A DNA stretch of 64,000 bases from Aphelenchoides besseyi. Lineage: Eukaryota; Nematoda; Chromadorea; Rhabditida; Aphelenchoididae. The notes beneath the pieces are model-generated. The model was not told the origin of the DNA and did no database searches. It saw only the letters and a list, made by a program, of their open reading frames with translations. Position numbers and translations under genes: made by a program. The stretch covers positions 6,200,001-6,264,000 of the forward strand of contig JAMPIQ010000003.1 in NCBI GenBank assembly GCA_024699855.1, read 5' to 3'. Shown here one piece after another: positions 27,801 through 39,938 of this stretch (positions are counted from its first letter, which is position 1; each line of letters starts with the position of its first letter).

Positions 27801-28545
27801 TTGACCGACGGCAAACCCTAAAAACAAATTCATAGCTCCAATTGTCTTAATCAATGTACCCATTCGTAGGAATAGAAGCGCACTAAACATGCTAATGGTA
27901 ACCGGCGAAAAAACACCGGCCAACGTCGAGAGACCAGTTGGACGTGAAACCACAGAATCGAATTCTGAAACTTAAAATCGTAAAGATGGTAACAGATAAT
28001 TCATAATTTTACATACCAATCATTTCGAAAACTTTAGATAGTTTGTGAATACAACTCGGGATATCAAAAGAACGGTTTGGTCAAAATTGTGACTTGACTT
28101 CTTGTTTGACCGCTTCAGCTTCTGCGCTTCCAAACGGCCACTGGTCTGCCAAAGGAAAGCGGATTGGCCGAAGAAACGGACGAGACAAAAAGAAAACCGC
28201 AAAAGTCGCGTATTCACTCCAAAGGATTCGAAGTTTTTCCATTTTTGTTGTGAATATTGTTGCAAAAAAAGGTTAAAAACACCCGATTTAAAACGATTAT
28301 GTTAACGGTAAGTGCAATTTGATTAGCATATGAATGTACTCACTTGGAATCCCATTATCGCAGCTATTTCTGGTTGTTTCATTCGTTGGAGTGTTTGGTG
28401 AGTAGTCGTCTAAAATCCCACCGCTCACCGTGGGCATCGACGTTCGATTGCCGTTTGCCATCGGGAGTTCGGCGGTCTCGATGTCCAAAATGCCATAAGA
28501 CGGCAGTCGATTATCCGAAGTAATTCGTGACGAGTCGTCGGCCAT
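24828..28545 (-). CDS. SLC12A9-like cation-chloride cotransporter family protein
   Basis: Member of the SLC12 family closest to SLC12A9 (cotransporter-interacting protein), a 12-TM amino-acid/polyamine-fold protein. A disordered N-terminus ([12 protein letters not shown]) is followed by the core: [54 protein letters not shown], the SLC12A9-type [35 protein letters not shown] and [16 protein letters not shown]. The soluble C-terminal domain ([20 protein letters not shown]) ends at 24,828. Most introns are about 45 nt; one 45-nt intron at about 27,825-27,869 is open in frame and would add false residues if retained. Intron 1 (about 28,030-28,340) is about 300 nt. Transport activity is uncertain for this subgroup. 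Confidence 0.9.
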
Positions 28546-29880
28546 TTTGTTGCTTAGAAAACCGGAAATAATGAATTCATCTAGTCGATTACTGGCCTTT
28601 TACCTTCTTAATTGAACATTCGTTGACCAAGTCGAAAATTGGAACTGCGAATTTTAATGACGATGCGTAAAATCGATTGCACACCTGTAAAGCCGAATCG
28701 GTTAAACTTGACCGCAATTTGACTGATGACACATGACATATAAGTACAGTAATGCGGAGAAAGTTCGGTTTTAATATCCGTTCAACAATCCACATTAGGA
28801 TCTTTCCATTAAAAAAACCGTGCAAACGATTCGAGTGTTGAAAGCCGACCATCGATCTGCCGACTAAACTTCCGAAAGTTAACGTTTTTGTTTGTTGAAC
28901 AAAAATGTCGATTTGTTTATATCAAAACGATGTTTATGGGCAGAAGCGCTTTTTGGAAGCTCGTCTTCTAATTAAGCGAATGAACGTAAGAGAATGTTGT
29001 TCGAGACGATTTCCCGCTTTTACGAGTGAATCAGATTGCCGAGACAGTTTCGCTTTCTCCCCGTCGCCCCTTCGAGTTTGTGATGAGTTTGTTGGAATCA
29101 TTGGGAACGTTCGTGTTTGAAATCGAATTGTTTTTTTGCACAAACTCCCTTCTGAAGCCAAAGTTTGGTCGAAATGAGCTCATGGCACTTGCGGCTCAGT
29201 TGTTTTGCTTGTAACCAACGACCTTTGGACATTTTAAATTCGTCTGCCGCAAATTTCGGTTCCGACTACCGAGTGGCCAGCAGCCTCATTTTTCATCGTC
29301 TTCGTCGTTCTTTGCGCAACATTGACGCGTTGCTTTTCGACGCTTGAAACGGCGTGTTGGTCCTGACTCCGTGAATTTGCACATTCTCCCTATTGACGCA
29401 GCTGCTTTTAACGATTGTTAGCGAGAGAAAGAAAAGTGTGAAATTTAAAAATGTTGCCTTGAACTAATCGTTCCGATCGGATTTGTTAAAAACTACACTT
29501 CACTGATAAAAAACGTGGAAATCGTTAATCCTATGAGAAGGATTGTTTCTTCTTGGGCGTGTGTAGTCATTTCATTTTTATTTGCCATTTGAGCGGTTTG
29601 GGTGACAAGAAAAGTGTAAACATTCGCTTTTCTGAAGTTTGTTGGCTTCGGAAAGATGGACGATCTCCCTCTTTGTCATAAGCGATTGGCGTATTGTTGT
29701 CCGAACGGCACACCCGCTCATTGCTTTTACATTTCAATGTTCCCCTCGTCTACTGATTGTAATCTCCAGCACCACTTTCTTTCGTTCTTTGATTTTGTTG
29801 TTGCACCCCGTTTACTCGGACAATCGCACACATTGCGCGTACTTAAATGATCTTTTGTACTCGACGTTATTTCAGATACG
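28546..29880. other. Divergent intergenic region between SLC12A9 and elongase
   Basis: 1.3 kb serving as upstream sequence for both genes. Open frames of 60-87 codons occur on both strands but lack domain signatures or a supported splice structure. No repeat or RNA gene seen. Confidence 0.5.
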
Positions 29881-31040
29881 ATGACTCAAAACGCCACATA
29901 TCGTGTGGACAGCGGTCACGCCGTTTGGAACTCGAAGGTCGGTCCAATCCCGTAGTAAGTCGATTGACATTGAATTGGTATTAAAGCCATTATCAGCATT
30001 CCTTATGATTACCAGTTTGTTCTTCCGTACGAAACTGCGTATTGGAATTCGCGTGCTGTTCACAACTTTATTCTTCGTTACTGGTTTTGGTCAATTCCAA
30101 TTGCTTTCGGCTACGTGACTGGGATACACGCGTTGCAAGCATGGATGAGAAACCGCAAACCGTTTCAACTCAATCGTCCATTGATGTGGTGGAATTTAAC
30201 ACTTTCCATCTTCAGTTTCGTTGGAACAATGCGAACGGCTGAAGAGTTGTTTCACGTGATCAAGGAACATGGAATTCATGATTGTCTTTGCTACACCTAC
30301 GGTTTGTTCTTCGATCATTTGATATCGATAATCGAACGCTTTTAGATCCGAGCGGAATTGCATCGTTATGGAACTTCCTTTTCATCGCATCGAAACTGTT
30401 CGAACTTGTCGACACATTGTTTATTGTTTTACGGTAAGTCCAATGCTAATTCGCTTTTATATTCTCTGCGCCGTTCTAGTAAGCGTCCTCTCATCTTACT
30501 TCATTGGTATCATCATGCAGCGGTTGGCAACTTTTGCTTATTCTAATAAGTTTCTTCACTTCCAGGTACTTTTGGTTACATGGCATGGAGCGCAAAGTGA
30601 GTTTGTGTTTGCGTATCAATTCAATTGACTTTTTGATTTCAGTGATCATTTCTGCATCGCGTGGTAAATCGCTTGATTGTTGAGTTAAACGTATAGACTT
30701 TTTAGTTTATACTTTTATGAACTTTTTCGTTCATGGTCCGATGTTTCTCTACTTCACTATTACGTCAGCTGGCTATCGTCCGCCACGTAAATGTGCGATG
30801 ATGGTCACCATTTTGCAAAACGTTCAAATGATCTTCGGAATCCTTGTTGCGCTCTACATCGCTAAAGTTCGTTGGTTCGACGGCGAGTTCTGTCATGTTA
30901 CTGATCAGTCGTTAGCCCTGTGCTTTTTCGTTTATTTCACTTTCGGAATCCTCTTCGGGCGTTTCTTCGTTAACGCGTATTTAAAGAAGAAAGCTCCGGC
31001 CAAGTTCGATAATAATAACGAGCAAAAGAAGATTGACTAA
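29881..31040 (+). CDS. elo: Very-long-chain fatty acid elongase (ELO)
   Basis: ELOVL-type 3-ketoacyl-CoA synthase that adds two carbons to acyl-CoA in the ER. Seven exons. Protein marks: YDYQFVLPYETAYWNSRAV, FELVDTLFIVLRKRP, the catalytic histidine box HWYHHAAVLL, and FMNFFVHGPMFLYF. The lysine-rich C-terminus (KKKAPAKFDNNNEQKKID) resembles an ER-retention tail. The junctions after HWYHHAA need phase 0; with that choice two later short introns restore the FMNFFVH frame with no frameshift. Several hydrophobic segments are visible. It is most like the ELOVL6-type group; substrate length cannot be told. Confidence 0.92.
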
Positions 31041-31585
31041 ACGGAAATAATTTGTCCGGTTGTTTGATTAAAAATCGTTTAGTTTTGTTTTACTATTGAG
31101 TTTTGAAAACCTGCCGAGTCGAAACGGTGCCCTTTTTATACGAATAAAATCTTTTTTTCGTTTGTTTTTGTTGTAATAAGACGGAAAGTAAGTCACAAGA
31201 TAACGATGAAATAGACGGCTAAACGCCAAACTTCTGGCTATCGACTTTCTGACCCATGGCGAAGAATTGACTGCAGTTGGAAATAAAGAGATTACTTTTA
31301 ATCGACGCGCAATCTGACGCTTATTCTCGGAAGTTTACATGTGCCTGTGATTTCGCCGTGTACTCGGAGGAACACGAACCACACCATCGGAGAACCGCAG
31401 GGACTCTGTGGTCGATTTTCCGACTAAACGCGTTCGCTTTCCGTCTGTTTCGTCTAAATGTTTTTGGAAATTGAGTTGCGTTTATTTCTGTAGCTCATTA
31501 TTGTACGGTTGTTGTCGCTTCGGCAGCTGATCGCGCGAACTTTCGATGAACTTCAACGTTTTCAGAATTCTACATCAAAATTGAA
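31041..31585. other. Elongase 3' region and MARCH upstream region
   Basis: AATAAAA near 31,143 is a likely poly(A) signal for the elongase. The remainder is upstream sequence of the RING gene. No other feature seen. Confidence 0.55.
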
Positions 31586-32195
31586 ATGAGCGATCCGACA
31601 GTTAATGGAAACGAATCCGAGACGGAGAGCATCGATGAGAAGCGTCGAACCTGCAAAATCTGCTACGGATGTGACGATGATATGCCAAACTACGAGTGGA
31701 GTACGCCGTGCAAGTGCTCTGGCTCCATCAAATACGTGCATCGTCAGTGTCTGGAACGATGGCTAATCAACGCTCCGGCATCTCAGCAGTCGGCTTGTAA
31801 CACATGCAGGTAGTTCAGAAGCCTTTTGATTCGTTGATCCATTTGTTTAGATTTCCATATCGTCGATGTTGGGAACTGAAACCGTTGGAGAAGTGGAGTA
31901 TTCCACGATTGAATTTGAGTGTTTGGCAAGTGGTCGAAATTGTTCTCGATTTCTATTCCACTCTTCGTCTTGTTCGCAATACGATTGCCATGTTTCAAGT
32001 GAGTTCGGTTTGTCAATGATCTTTACTTCGAATTTTAAGGGTCGAAAGTCGGTTTTTGGACAATTTTGCTACGCGATTTTTTGGAAAACGTTTATTTTTT
32101 CGTCGGCACGTTGTGATTATTATCGAGGACTTTGTCGTTCTCTACTAAACAGTTTTTTCGAATCGAACATCATGGATGCTGTTGATGAGAACTAA
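31586..32195 (+). CDS. MARCH-type RING-CH membrane E3 ubiquitin ligase
   Basis: Small membrane-associated RING-CH (MARCH) protein. The RING-CH zinc-binding residues read CKICYGCDDD, then TPCKCSGSIKYVHRQCLERW, then SACNTC, in the C4HC3 order. Exon 2 (after a 39-nt intron) encodes FPYRRCWELKPLEKW and a hydrophobic stretch; exon 3 follows a second short intron. The C-terminus at 32,195 is the longest in-frame choice. Another frame across exon 3 would give a hydrophobic WTILLRDFLENVYFF segment, which looks more membrane-like, so the last exon boundary is uncertain. Substrate unknown. Confidence 0.8.
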
Positions 32196-32488
32196 GCGTC
32201 TCTTAAAATGTTTACCGGTTTTTTGAACATTTCGGTCCTTTTGTATATCACCATATTCTTTATTGACAGCCCGAGTGTTGAGCAATGTATAGAAATACTT
32301 GGATTAAACTTAATTTTACCTTTTCATTGTTTTGACTGTGCGTTTATTCGAACTTGAAAGGTGTACAAAGTGGTGGTTAACGAGTGAAGATCATCGGAAG
32401 TTTTGAGGTGATTTAACTATTTAGCACACTGTTTTGTATTACGAGGTTTATACAGTTTAGTTATTGGCGACAGAGTATCGAAAAGCAG

Positions 32489-33701
32489 TTAAGAGATCAG
32501 TGGAGTTGTTGTTTTCTTGAGTCCTGTTTGATCGGGAGTTCGCATGACCTTCGGCCGCGATCCGAAAACGGCAGCGTAATCATTGGCACTGAAATCAAAA
32601 AGAATGAAAGAACATCGAAGTACAACTACGTACTTGACGTTTGTTGGAATTCGCGATTGCAAATTTCCGGCAACTGGAGCGGCATCAGAAGCCAATTCAA
32701 TTAGGAAATTGGTTGATCCGCTTTTTGTGATCGTATCGGTGCTTGAAAGACGATCCTCATCTTCGGAACTTGTGTTATTTTGGTCGCTTTTACGGCATTG
32801 AATTTTGGGCAATAGTCGTGGCGAGAGTTTGTGAGGCTCCAGTGCCTCGTCGACAGATCCATTCGCCACTTTTGTGCGACGAGTGGTCGAAGGTTGAGAT
32901 TGAATGATTGGTGGCACTGTGGTTGTCGGAGAACTTGCTGCAGTGCTGAGTAGATGAACTGATTAGGCAATTCGGTTGAAATCAATCAAACCTTTCTTTT
33001 GATCTTTTAATCGTGAATTGTTGAGAACTTAGTTTCAGCGCTGCTACGGCTGAAAATTCAATCGTTAATTGTTACGTTTCTTAAATTGCCTTCTTTAAGT
33101 CCACATCGTTTATCGATTAGCGGTTTCCGTTTGTCATTCTCAAGAATGTAAGTTGCTTGAGACATCATCGAAAGTAATCGATCATCGCGTGGTGGAGACG
33201 GCGGTCCGGCGGTACGCTGAAGCAACGGTCCACGTTTCTGTTGCGTACCGTTCATTTGCATTCCCGGTCGTTTGCGTTGACCGACTGGTGGTTTCCCTAA
33301 AGGACGTCGAGGTACGGTGCCGGGAACCAGTGTTTCTTCGGCGCCGTCAGCATGAGACGTGTTGGTGCCCATGTACTTTCGTTGGAGAAGCGATTCACCG
33401 AATTGCTCGGTAAGATTTGGAACAAGCGAATCAGAGGATTCGATCTCTGCTTCCAAATAATCTTCTTCCTAGAAAAGCCCATAAAACGTTCAAATTCGAT
33501 TGTAACCCACGTCGTCTTCTTCTTCCAACGGTTTGCGTCGTCGTTCAGATTCCAATTCTGAATTCGTTTTATTGTTAATGAATACATCTGCTCATCGATG
33601 CTACACTTTTTTCTTACCGTGCTCTTATGAACTGTTGAATGCCGTTTCTCTGGGCCCTGAGAGTACAATCTGTGATCCCGGATTGGCCGTTTTACCGTCA
33701 C
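32489..33701 (-). CDS. Unrecognised basic, disordered protein (5' end unresolved)
   Basis: At least six exons on the minus strand read through as one protein. An N-terminal basic part (TVKRPIRDHRLYSQGPEKRH) is followed by an acidic run (RRKPLEEEDDEEDYLEAEIE), a Pro/Gly/Arg-rich part (PRRPLGKPPVGQRKRPGMQ), a Ser/Thr-rich part, and an end motif NDYAAVFGSRPKVMR. One intron (33,050-33,089, 40 nt) must use a GC donor (AAG/GCAATT) because reading through meets a stop. I do not recognise the family. The protein looks mostly disordered; the short C-terminal motif near the stop may be a docking segment. The initiating ATG was not found with confidence and may lie near 33,823. Confidence 0.6.
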
Positions 33702-36392
33702 AGTTATAGTCTCAGGGAGCAGATCAATCGACTTTTAGTTTGCAAAATACAGTAGAATTGTGGGAGATGTTTGATTGGAGTAAGAACGAGGACTGAAAAG
33801 AATATGCCAATGTCGACGTCCATTAAATCAAAATGAAAGGAATGTGCACGATAAAAATAGGAAAGCGGATTAATTACCAAAAAAGCGTGATTAAGACCAA
33901 ACGTCACACCCACAGTCTTTCAATGAAACATCTTCGTAGGATCAAAGATTTTACACAATTTTTTGTATTCAAAAAGACGAGAACTTTTTAGCCCAACAAA
34001 AATTAGTGGACTAAAAGTCAACAACTTTTGTGGTTACTGCATTAGAGGTATGTATAAACCAAAAGCTATAGACACCATTAAACTGGGATTAGATGACCTT
34101 TTCTTGGGATTGTCTCAATTAAAATGATCTCTGCGAACCGAAAGGACCACTACCTCTAGGAATTTGAAACAACTTATGATCGTTGCGAATAATCGAAGGT
34201 AATTATTTGGACTCCTCTTCACTCAACGTACAAAGTTTTCGTGTGGGAGTATAAAAGGACAAACCAAAACCAAAAAATGTCTTCGAAAAACAATTTGGGT
34301 CATCGAGGTTTCTCTTTTCGTTCGCTTAGAAGACGATAGGCCTGAGGTTGGCAGCAAAATCGCGGACTGAAATTCAATCCGCCCCATTTCAACGCCATGA
34401 CTGTGCTCCGCATTTGGCAGTTCGAAACAATTGAAAAGCGAAATCAGCTACGAAAAAAACAGCGAAGAAGCTGGGAAAGCGAGTTTACGACCATCACGGG
34501 CCCCCGAACTCTGACGTTTGTTCACACGACCGTCAATCGCTGTGAATAATCATTGGAAGTCGATGGAAAGTCGAAGTGTAATCGAAATCCCAAACAACGT
34601 AGATCAGAACGACAAAATGCGGAGGAGCATCAAATGGGCGACCGTTTTGTCTGAACTACAAAATTGCCATCCAATTCTCACAGAAGAAAGCGGATGCTCT
34701 CTTGCTGCCCACCATCGCAATCAAAAACGATGTGAAGAAAAATAAGCGAACAGGTGACCGAAATGTGTCTTTTTTCGTTAATTGAAGCCCCAGAATCCCA
34801 CGGCTCCGGGTTGTATCCCTGATCTTAGACCTAATCCACTCGTAATCATTTGTGATGGAAAACCCAACCCACACAATGAACCAACAGAGAAGATGATTTA
34901 AAGTACGAAATCATCACAAGTGCAAACAAACGAATTCGCACGAAACTTCCGAGGTCCGGTACACAATCATCAGACTCGCGATTAACTCGCAAAACGACCG
35001 AAATCCCGAACGTTTTCGCCGCTTTCTGTTGGTGCGGTGGAAATTTTGAAAACGCCCCAAGGCAGAAAGGCGTCCTCGGGAACGACCGAGACCCAACAGA
35101 ATTCAGTGGTGACGCCCCGTAACAGCACAAAAGTTCGTCCGCTCTCGCAACGTTCCGCAATACCAAGCAAACGTTCTCCACCCAAAAGCAACGGACGAAA
35201 CCGAAGACGACGCGGTTTCGTTGCCAATTCAGCGTCCATCGATGAAGCGGCAGCCAAAACGGCTGGTTCACGGAAACCCGAAGAAAAACGACTTTAAACC
35301 GAAAAAGAATTTCGCCGACAAAAAATGATTTCGACGTCTGGACAAAGTGCGTCCAAAAACGTAAAAAGATTCTTCACCCGCAAATCCAATGGACAACCTC
35401 GGCGCTTGTGCCACGTTCACACCTGAAAACGTCGGTCGTGAGGCGAAGTTTTATTTCTGGCAGAGACCGGAGGCCAAAACGCGAAAAACGTCTCCAATCT
35501 TTTCGTCTCGCGTTTTTTACGTCTCCTTGTCCAAGAGCCGAAACGAAAAGGCGGCGGCAGCAAACGCAACAACGAAGGAGAGGAAAACGAGGCGTCTCGT
35601 CGAAGCGAAAAAAACTCAAAGTGAAAAAAGCGAGAAAGGTCGAAGTGTCTGTTGTGTTTCGTGGATATTTCGTGGTGCACGTTTTGGTTTTTTTGCGAAG
35701 ACGCAAAACCAAAAATTGTTCTGCACGGTCTTCCTAATTAATTCCACCGTATTTCGAAAAGATTCACGACCTTTGACAAAAACCTCGACCTCCAAACGTG
35801 TAACAGGAAAAAACAAAAGGGTTTTATTGGCGCGCAAATGTACTCAAGTCTTCGGAATTCGTCAAAACCAATGCGGAGGTCCGATCGCGACTGTCTTTTC
35901 GCAACCAATTCGAATGAAAACATCTTCTCCTCGTAATACGTAGGCGCGTCAAGAGGATGTGAAGATCGTGCGCAATGTATTTTCCTTACGAAAATGTTGC
36001 CGAAATCAGACGTTTTCTCGGGTCCGCGTAAACGGCGATCGCAGCCGATCGTTCACGTCACGTTGTCGAATGACGTCCGATCTTAAGAAGTTGAACAAAC
36101 AGCAAAATGAGTGCAAGAGCATGGAAGTTCTTCAGAAGTCCAACCTTCGAATTAGTCATAATTACGAAGGGACAGCTTCAAAGGGATCGCAACAAAGACA
36201 TCTGGATTTAATGACGAAAATCGTGAACTCATTGAATTTAAGAGCTTTCGAAATGACGTTTTCTGATACCAGAAAAAGGAGGTTTTGATCTCGGGTTTAC
36301 TTGTAAATGTCAATGCTATTTCTGTCATTCAATAAAGAGCAAAAGGAGTGCTTACACGTTTTGTTCGACCTTTTTAATCGGCATCCAACAGT
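33702..36392. other. 2.7-kb region without a recognised gene
   Basis: The stretch 34,870-35,940 is richer in G+C and CpG than its surroundings. It carries many overlapping open frames on both strands, the longest at 35,389-35,943 (plus, 184 codons, Lys/Arg/Ser-rich). An 86-codon basic frame is at 35,037-35,297 (plus). No domain or conserved splice pattern supports a gene. A TATA box at 34,250 precedes a possible mini-gene. Confidence 0.45.
34250..34258 (+). promoter_or_regulatory. TATA box upstream of a possible micro-ORF
   Basis: TATAAAAGG lies 27 nt before an ATG at 34,277. The ATG opens an 18-codon frame (MSSKNNLGHRGF...). If a 22-nt intron is removed at about 34,308-34,329, the frame becomes 22 codons ending KIAD. 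There is no known gene on either side for over 500 bp. Weak evidence for a real gene. Confidence 0.35.
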
Positions 36393-38973
36393 TCATAATT
36401 TTGTAGCAATTACCCGACTTTTAAACTGACCTCCACGTAAGACCTTGATGAGAATCGGGAGTTGTTGCTCGTTTTCTTCGCCATCCGCCTTGTTCAATTT
36501 GTTCAACAGCATTTGTTCAACAGCCATTTCTACAAATTTCTCTCAATTTCACCAAATATAATTCCACAACTACCTTTGGCTGTTGACCGGATCTTCGCAA
36601 AACCCAAAATGCAATAAAGAGTCCCGTTAATATAAGGAGCAATCTAAAGTAGTAATAATTAAGAACAAGACCAAGAAACTGAGACCTGTGGATTCGGATG
36701 TTTGAGCAGTTGGAGCATTAATGCGAGGAGTTGGTCTTTGAACCGTAGGACCGTTGATTGACTGACCGTATTCAGACACAAGTTCATCAGTAACGCCGTG
36801 CCGAATTCGAGAGCAAAGTTTCCGGGTTGACCTTCCAAAAATTGCAAAAGCCACTCGATCATTCCCGTCATAATCAGTTCTTTTTGAACGAGTGAACTGA
36901 AAAGAAGGCACGAAATGAATGCTATTCGTGTCTAACTGACCGTAAACTCAGCTTCTGTAAACAAGCCAAAACGTGATCAGCGGCATTTCCAACGAGTTTT
37001 TTCGTCCTCAGTGCCAACGCCAACTAAATACCAAACGCATTAATCGATAGGGCTAAGAAATTACACCTGATAAAGAAGCTCTTTACCCAACGCAATAGAA
37101 AGAAGATAATTACGACCGTTGCGAAAAGACGCCAAGGAATTCAACAAACGTGCCAATTCTTCTTTCCTAAAGTCAGAATTGAACCATCAGATAAAGCTTG
37201 AATTTACGTTTCTAAACTCGGCTCGGATTGAGCACAAATCGTTGCAACAATTGACTAAACAAACGGTAAAAGCTAAGCAACTACTTTTCTTACATTTTTA
37301 CGATTACGTAAACAGAGAAAATCTTTGCCGGAGAATTGAAGCAAAACAACATTCGAGTCTTGGAGTGAAGGAGCTCGAGTAATTTGCTGCAAAAACACTA
37401 ATAAGCAGGTTGATTGTTTTTACCTGTCGAAGTGCCTGAAGTAAAAGCGCACTTCCTCGGCTATTCGGATTTTTGATGAGTTGATTGGAAATTCGCGTGA
37501 ATTGAAGTTCGCTTATTGGGATTCGTGGATAGGGTGTAACCACACCGTTGGTTGGATCTGCTGGAACAAGATTACCACAGGATTCAGTCTTCTTTATTCC
37601 GTCTATTGCTCCGGTGTACTTTTTATTTCTGCAACAAATCAGTTGGTTTCTGTTGAGTCCCAGCTTCAATACCTCGCATTCAACGAGCGATTTCTGCGCA
37701 GTTGATGTTGTTGATGAATTTGAGGGTTGTTCATTTTTCGTGCAGCCATTGGACACTTGTGCATTCGTTTCTCGGCTTCTTGTGTGTATTCCATCAGCCG
37801 ATTAGAAATGTCGGTGAGATGTTCCTGAGATACCTACAATCCGACAGTTGTCCTTACAAACTGAAAGATCACAAACCGGTTGACCCAAAGCGAAACGATC
37901 CAAACAGTCGACTAGTTCGCTGGCAACGTCTAGAATTTTGTAGAAATCGTCTTGAAGCGAACGATAATCTTTTATATTTTCGCGGTTTGCTGCCTGAGGT
38001 TCGTGGTGTCTTTCGTGTGCTTTCTGAAAAGAAATCTCGTCGATGATCGCTACGATTTGTCTAACCAGCCAAGTGACCAGTTTTGGTTCTTCTTCAGCAT
38101 CGATCTCCGGTAATCGACCGTAATTGTTGAGCACTTTGGAAATTTTATCATGCAGTTCGTTTACCCATTTTTTCTTGAATATAATAAGAGATGTTGAGTA
38201 GAAGGTACCAACCTGCAAAAGCTCTCGGAAAATGGGATGTTTATTTGGGTCGTTTGCATAGGGCAGCGCGAAGTACTGAACAAGTTGGCTGTTGGAAGAG
38301 TAACTGGAGCCGTGACCGTCTTCTAAGTAAGTCTTCAGCTCAGCAATATTTTCTTTGTACTCATTCCAATGCTGAAATACGCAAAACCCGTAACATTATG
38401 TGCAAAGCAGTTGAATGATGAACTTTGTTCATAAGCAAGAAAAGAAACAAGTTGATATTTTGAAACCTTCTCTCTGTCCGTTTCTTTTTGTTCGCCATAA
38501 CTGCGGATGTACGTCGGGCCAGATACCCGAAAAACAAACTCACTTGAGGGTTTCTGCGCTGCAAAAATAAAAACCGGTTGATTCGGTCGTTGTCGAATTG
38601 CTTACCAACGGCGCGGTCGCAAAGTAGATGTGTAAATAGAAGTCCAAAATACGAACCTCTTCAGTGACTTTTGGACCTGATTCGGGATGTAAAAGCCGCC
38701 AATTCTTGAAGAATATGCTTTGGTCTCCACGATCAAAAGCGGTATGTAAACGTTTCTAAAATAAACGATTATACGTCGTATCCTTCTACTTACTTTGATT
38801 TCGTCCAAATCTACACCTTTTAAAAGGTTTGGCGGCGAGATTTTCAAGTTTATTCGCTTGTTGTCGCACTCGGTTACTAGTGCAGTTGCAGCAGCATGCA
38901 ATCCAGCTCGTACGAAATACTGAAACAACGTTAATGTAAAAGCCTTCATTTGTATTAGGGAGTTTGATAACAT
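36393..38973 (-). CDS. ARMC9-like LisH/armadillo ciliary protein
   Basis: Homologue of ARMC9, a LisH and armadillo-repeat protein of the cilium base linked to Joubert syndrome in humans. The N-terminus carries a LisH-like helix pair (YFVRAGLHAAATALVTEC). It continues with KRLHTAFDRGDQSIFFKNW, EVRILDFYLHIYFATAPL, the KKWVNELHDKISKVLNN region and a coiled coil SLQDDFYKILDVASELVDCL. The armadillo part includes ALEFGTALLMNLCLN and LLALMLQLLKHPNPQ. These follow the human protein in order. The ATG at 38,973 is 2 nt after a TTTCAG acceptor, a clear trans-splice site. The last exon gives a stop at 36,393. About 12 exons, short introns. Confidence 0.85.
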
Positions 38974-39404
38974 GACTGAAAACGTGCAGTTAGAGAAAAA
39001 TGTCGCCACACGGTAAGTCACGGCTATAAAAAAGTGGCTGCATACTCTCAGGTCGACCGGTGAAAACGTAAGCAAACGCCTTTATGTCGCGCAACTTTCC
39101 ACGATTTGAATTGCAAAAAATTTGTATGCACTTGGCAACATCAAACTTTCCAACACCCGTGGACGCATTGTTCGAACCAAAAAGAACCACAATTCCGTCT
39201 GTTCTTTTGGTCATTGTAAACGTTCCCGAATATTTTGTCCTTGGAAACGATCCAATTTGTTTCTTCGGTGGCTTAATTTCGCACAAACTTTCCTTTTGCG
39301 TATTTGTACGCGAATCTCAATGAAAACAAAAACGCCGTCATTTTTGACCAAAAGTATTTGGATTTATCCTGAGACGAAAACAGCTAATTACCGTGTATTC
39401 TTGG
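38974..39404. other. Short intergenic region with one uncertain minus-strand ORF
   Basis: A 74-codon minus-strand frame (38,990-39,214; MTKRTDGIVVLFGSNNAS...) has ordinary amino-acid composition but no recognised family, and it ends only 17 nt before the ARMC9 ATG. It could be a small upstream operon member or chance. Confidence 0.3.
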
Positions 39405-39938
39405 TCAAACCAAACGTGACTTATAAAACGGACAACCACAAACACACCGAGTATTTGCTTCTATTTCTAGCTATAGACTAGTTGGTAGAATGAACATCAG
39501 AAAACATCTCACCTGATAAACAGCTCTTGAAACTTCGGCCAATTGAGTGCTTGGTGTTGCAGCTGCTCCTTGGTTGCTCATCGCTCGTGCAGTCATTTCA
39601 CCGATAAAACTAACCGAATCATCTGAACACTTTACATTATTTGGCATGTTGGTTCGCCTTCACCTGCGGTAATTTGTCTGGATTCTTTGTGTCGTTCTGC
39701 TGCCGTTCGTAATAAGTGACGAATCAAAGTTGGCGACGGTCGTTTTTCGGTGCTTGGACTATCAGGAGCAAAGTCTTCGGGATTCAACAGATTTGAATTT
39801 GCAATTGGTGGTGGTTGAGATAATGAACGTGCCGTCGTTCCATTTTCAGTCGGTTCGTCGTTCTTTTCCAACGAATCGCCACTAAAACACAAAAAAATCC
39901 ACTCGGTTGTTCGCATTTCGCAACTTTGATTTCATCAT
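39405..39938 (-). CDS. Unrecognised small protein, spliced
   Basis: Four exons joined by 41-43-nt introns give about 136 residues: MMKSNGDSLEKNDEPTENG, a Pro/Ser-rich part (SLSQPPPIANSNLLNPEDF), a basic helix (IRHLLRTAAERHKESR), DDSVSFIGEMTARAMSNQG, QLAEVSRAVYQ and a cysteine-containing end (TRCVCGCPFYKSRLV). All introns are GT-AG with the window's typical size, which supports the model; the last exon is the least certain. It lies 431 nt upstream of ARMC9 on the same strand. Function not recognised. Confidence 0.5.

Noticed and set aside
30645..30720. Apparent frameshift in the elongase
   Set aside because: Starting the exon after the HWYHHAA motif in phase 0 makes both following introns canonical and the protein continuous.
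35408..35737. Arg/Lys-rich frame resembling a nucleic-acid-binding protein
   Set aside because: Overlaps longer frames in other registers on both strands, with no domain or splice support; composition follows local base bias.
38900..38925. 24-nt GC...TTTCAG segment in ARMC9 as an ultra-short intron
   Set aside because: It is in frame and divisible by three, so the sequence cannot distinguish it from coding; the simpler unspliced reading was kept.
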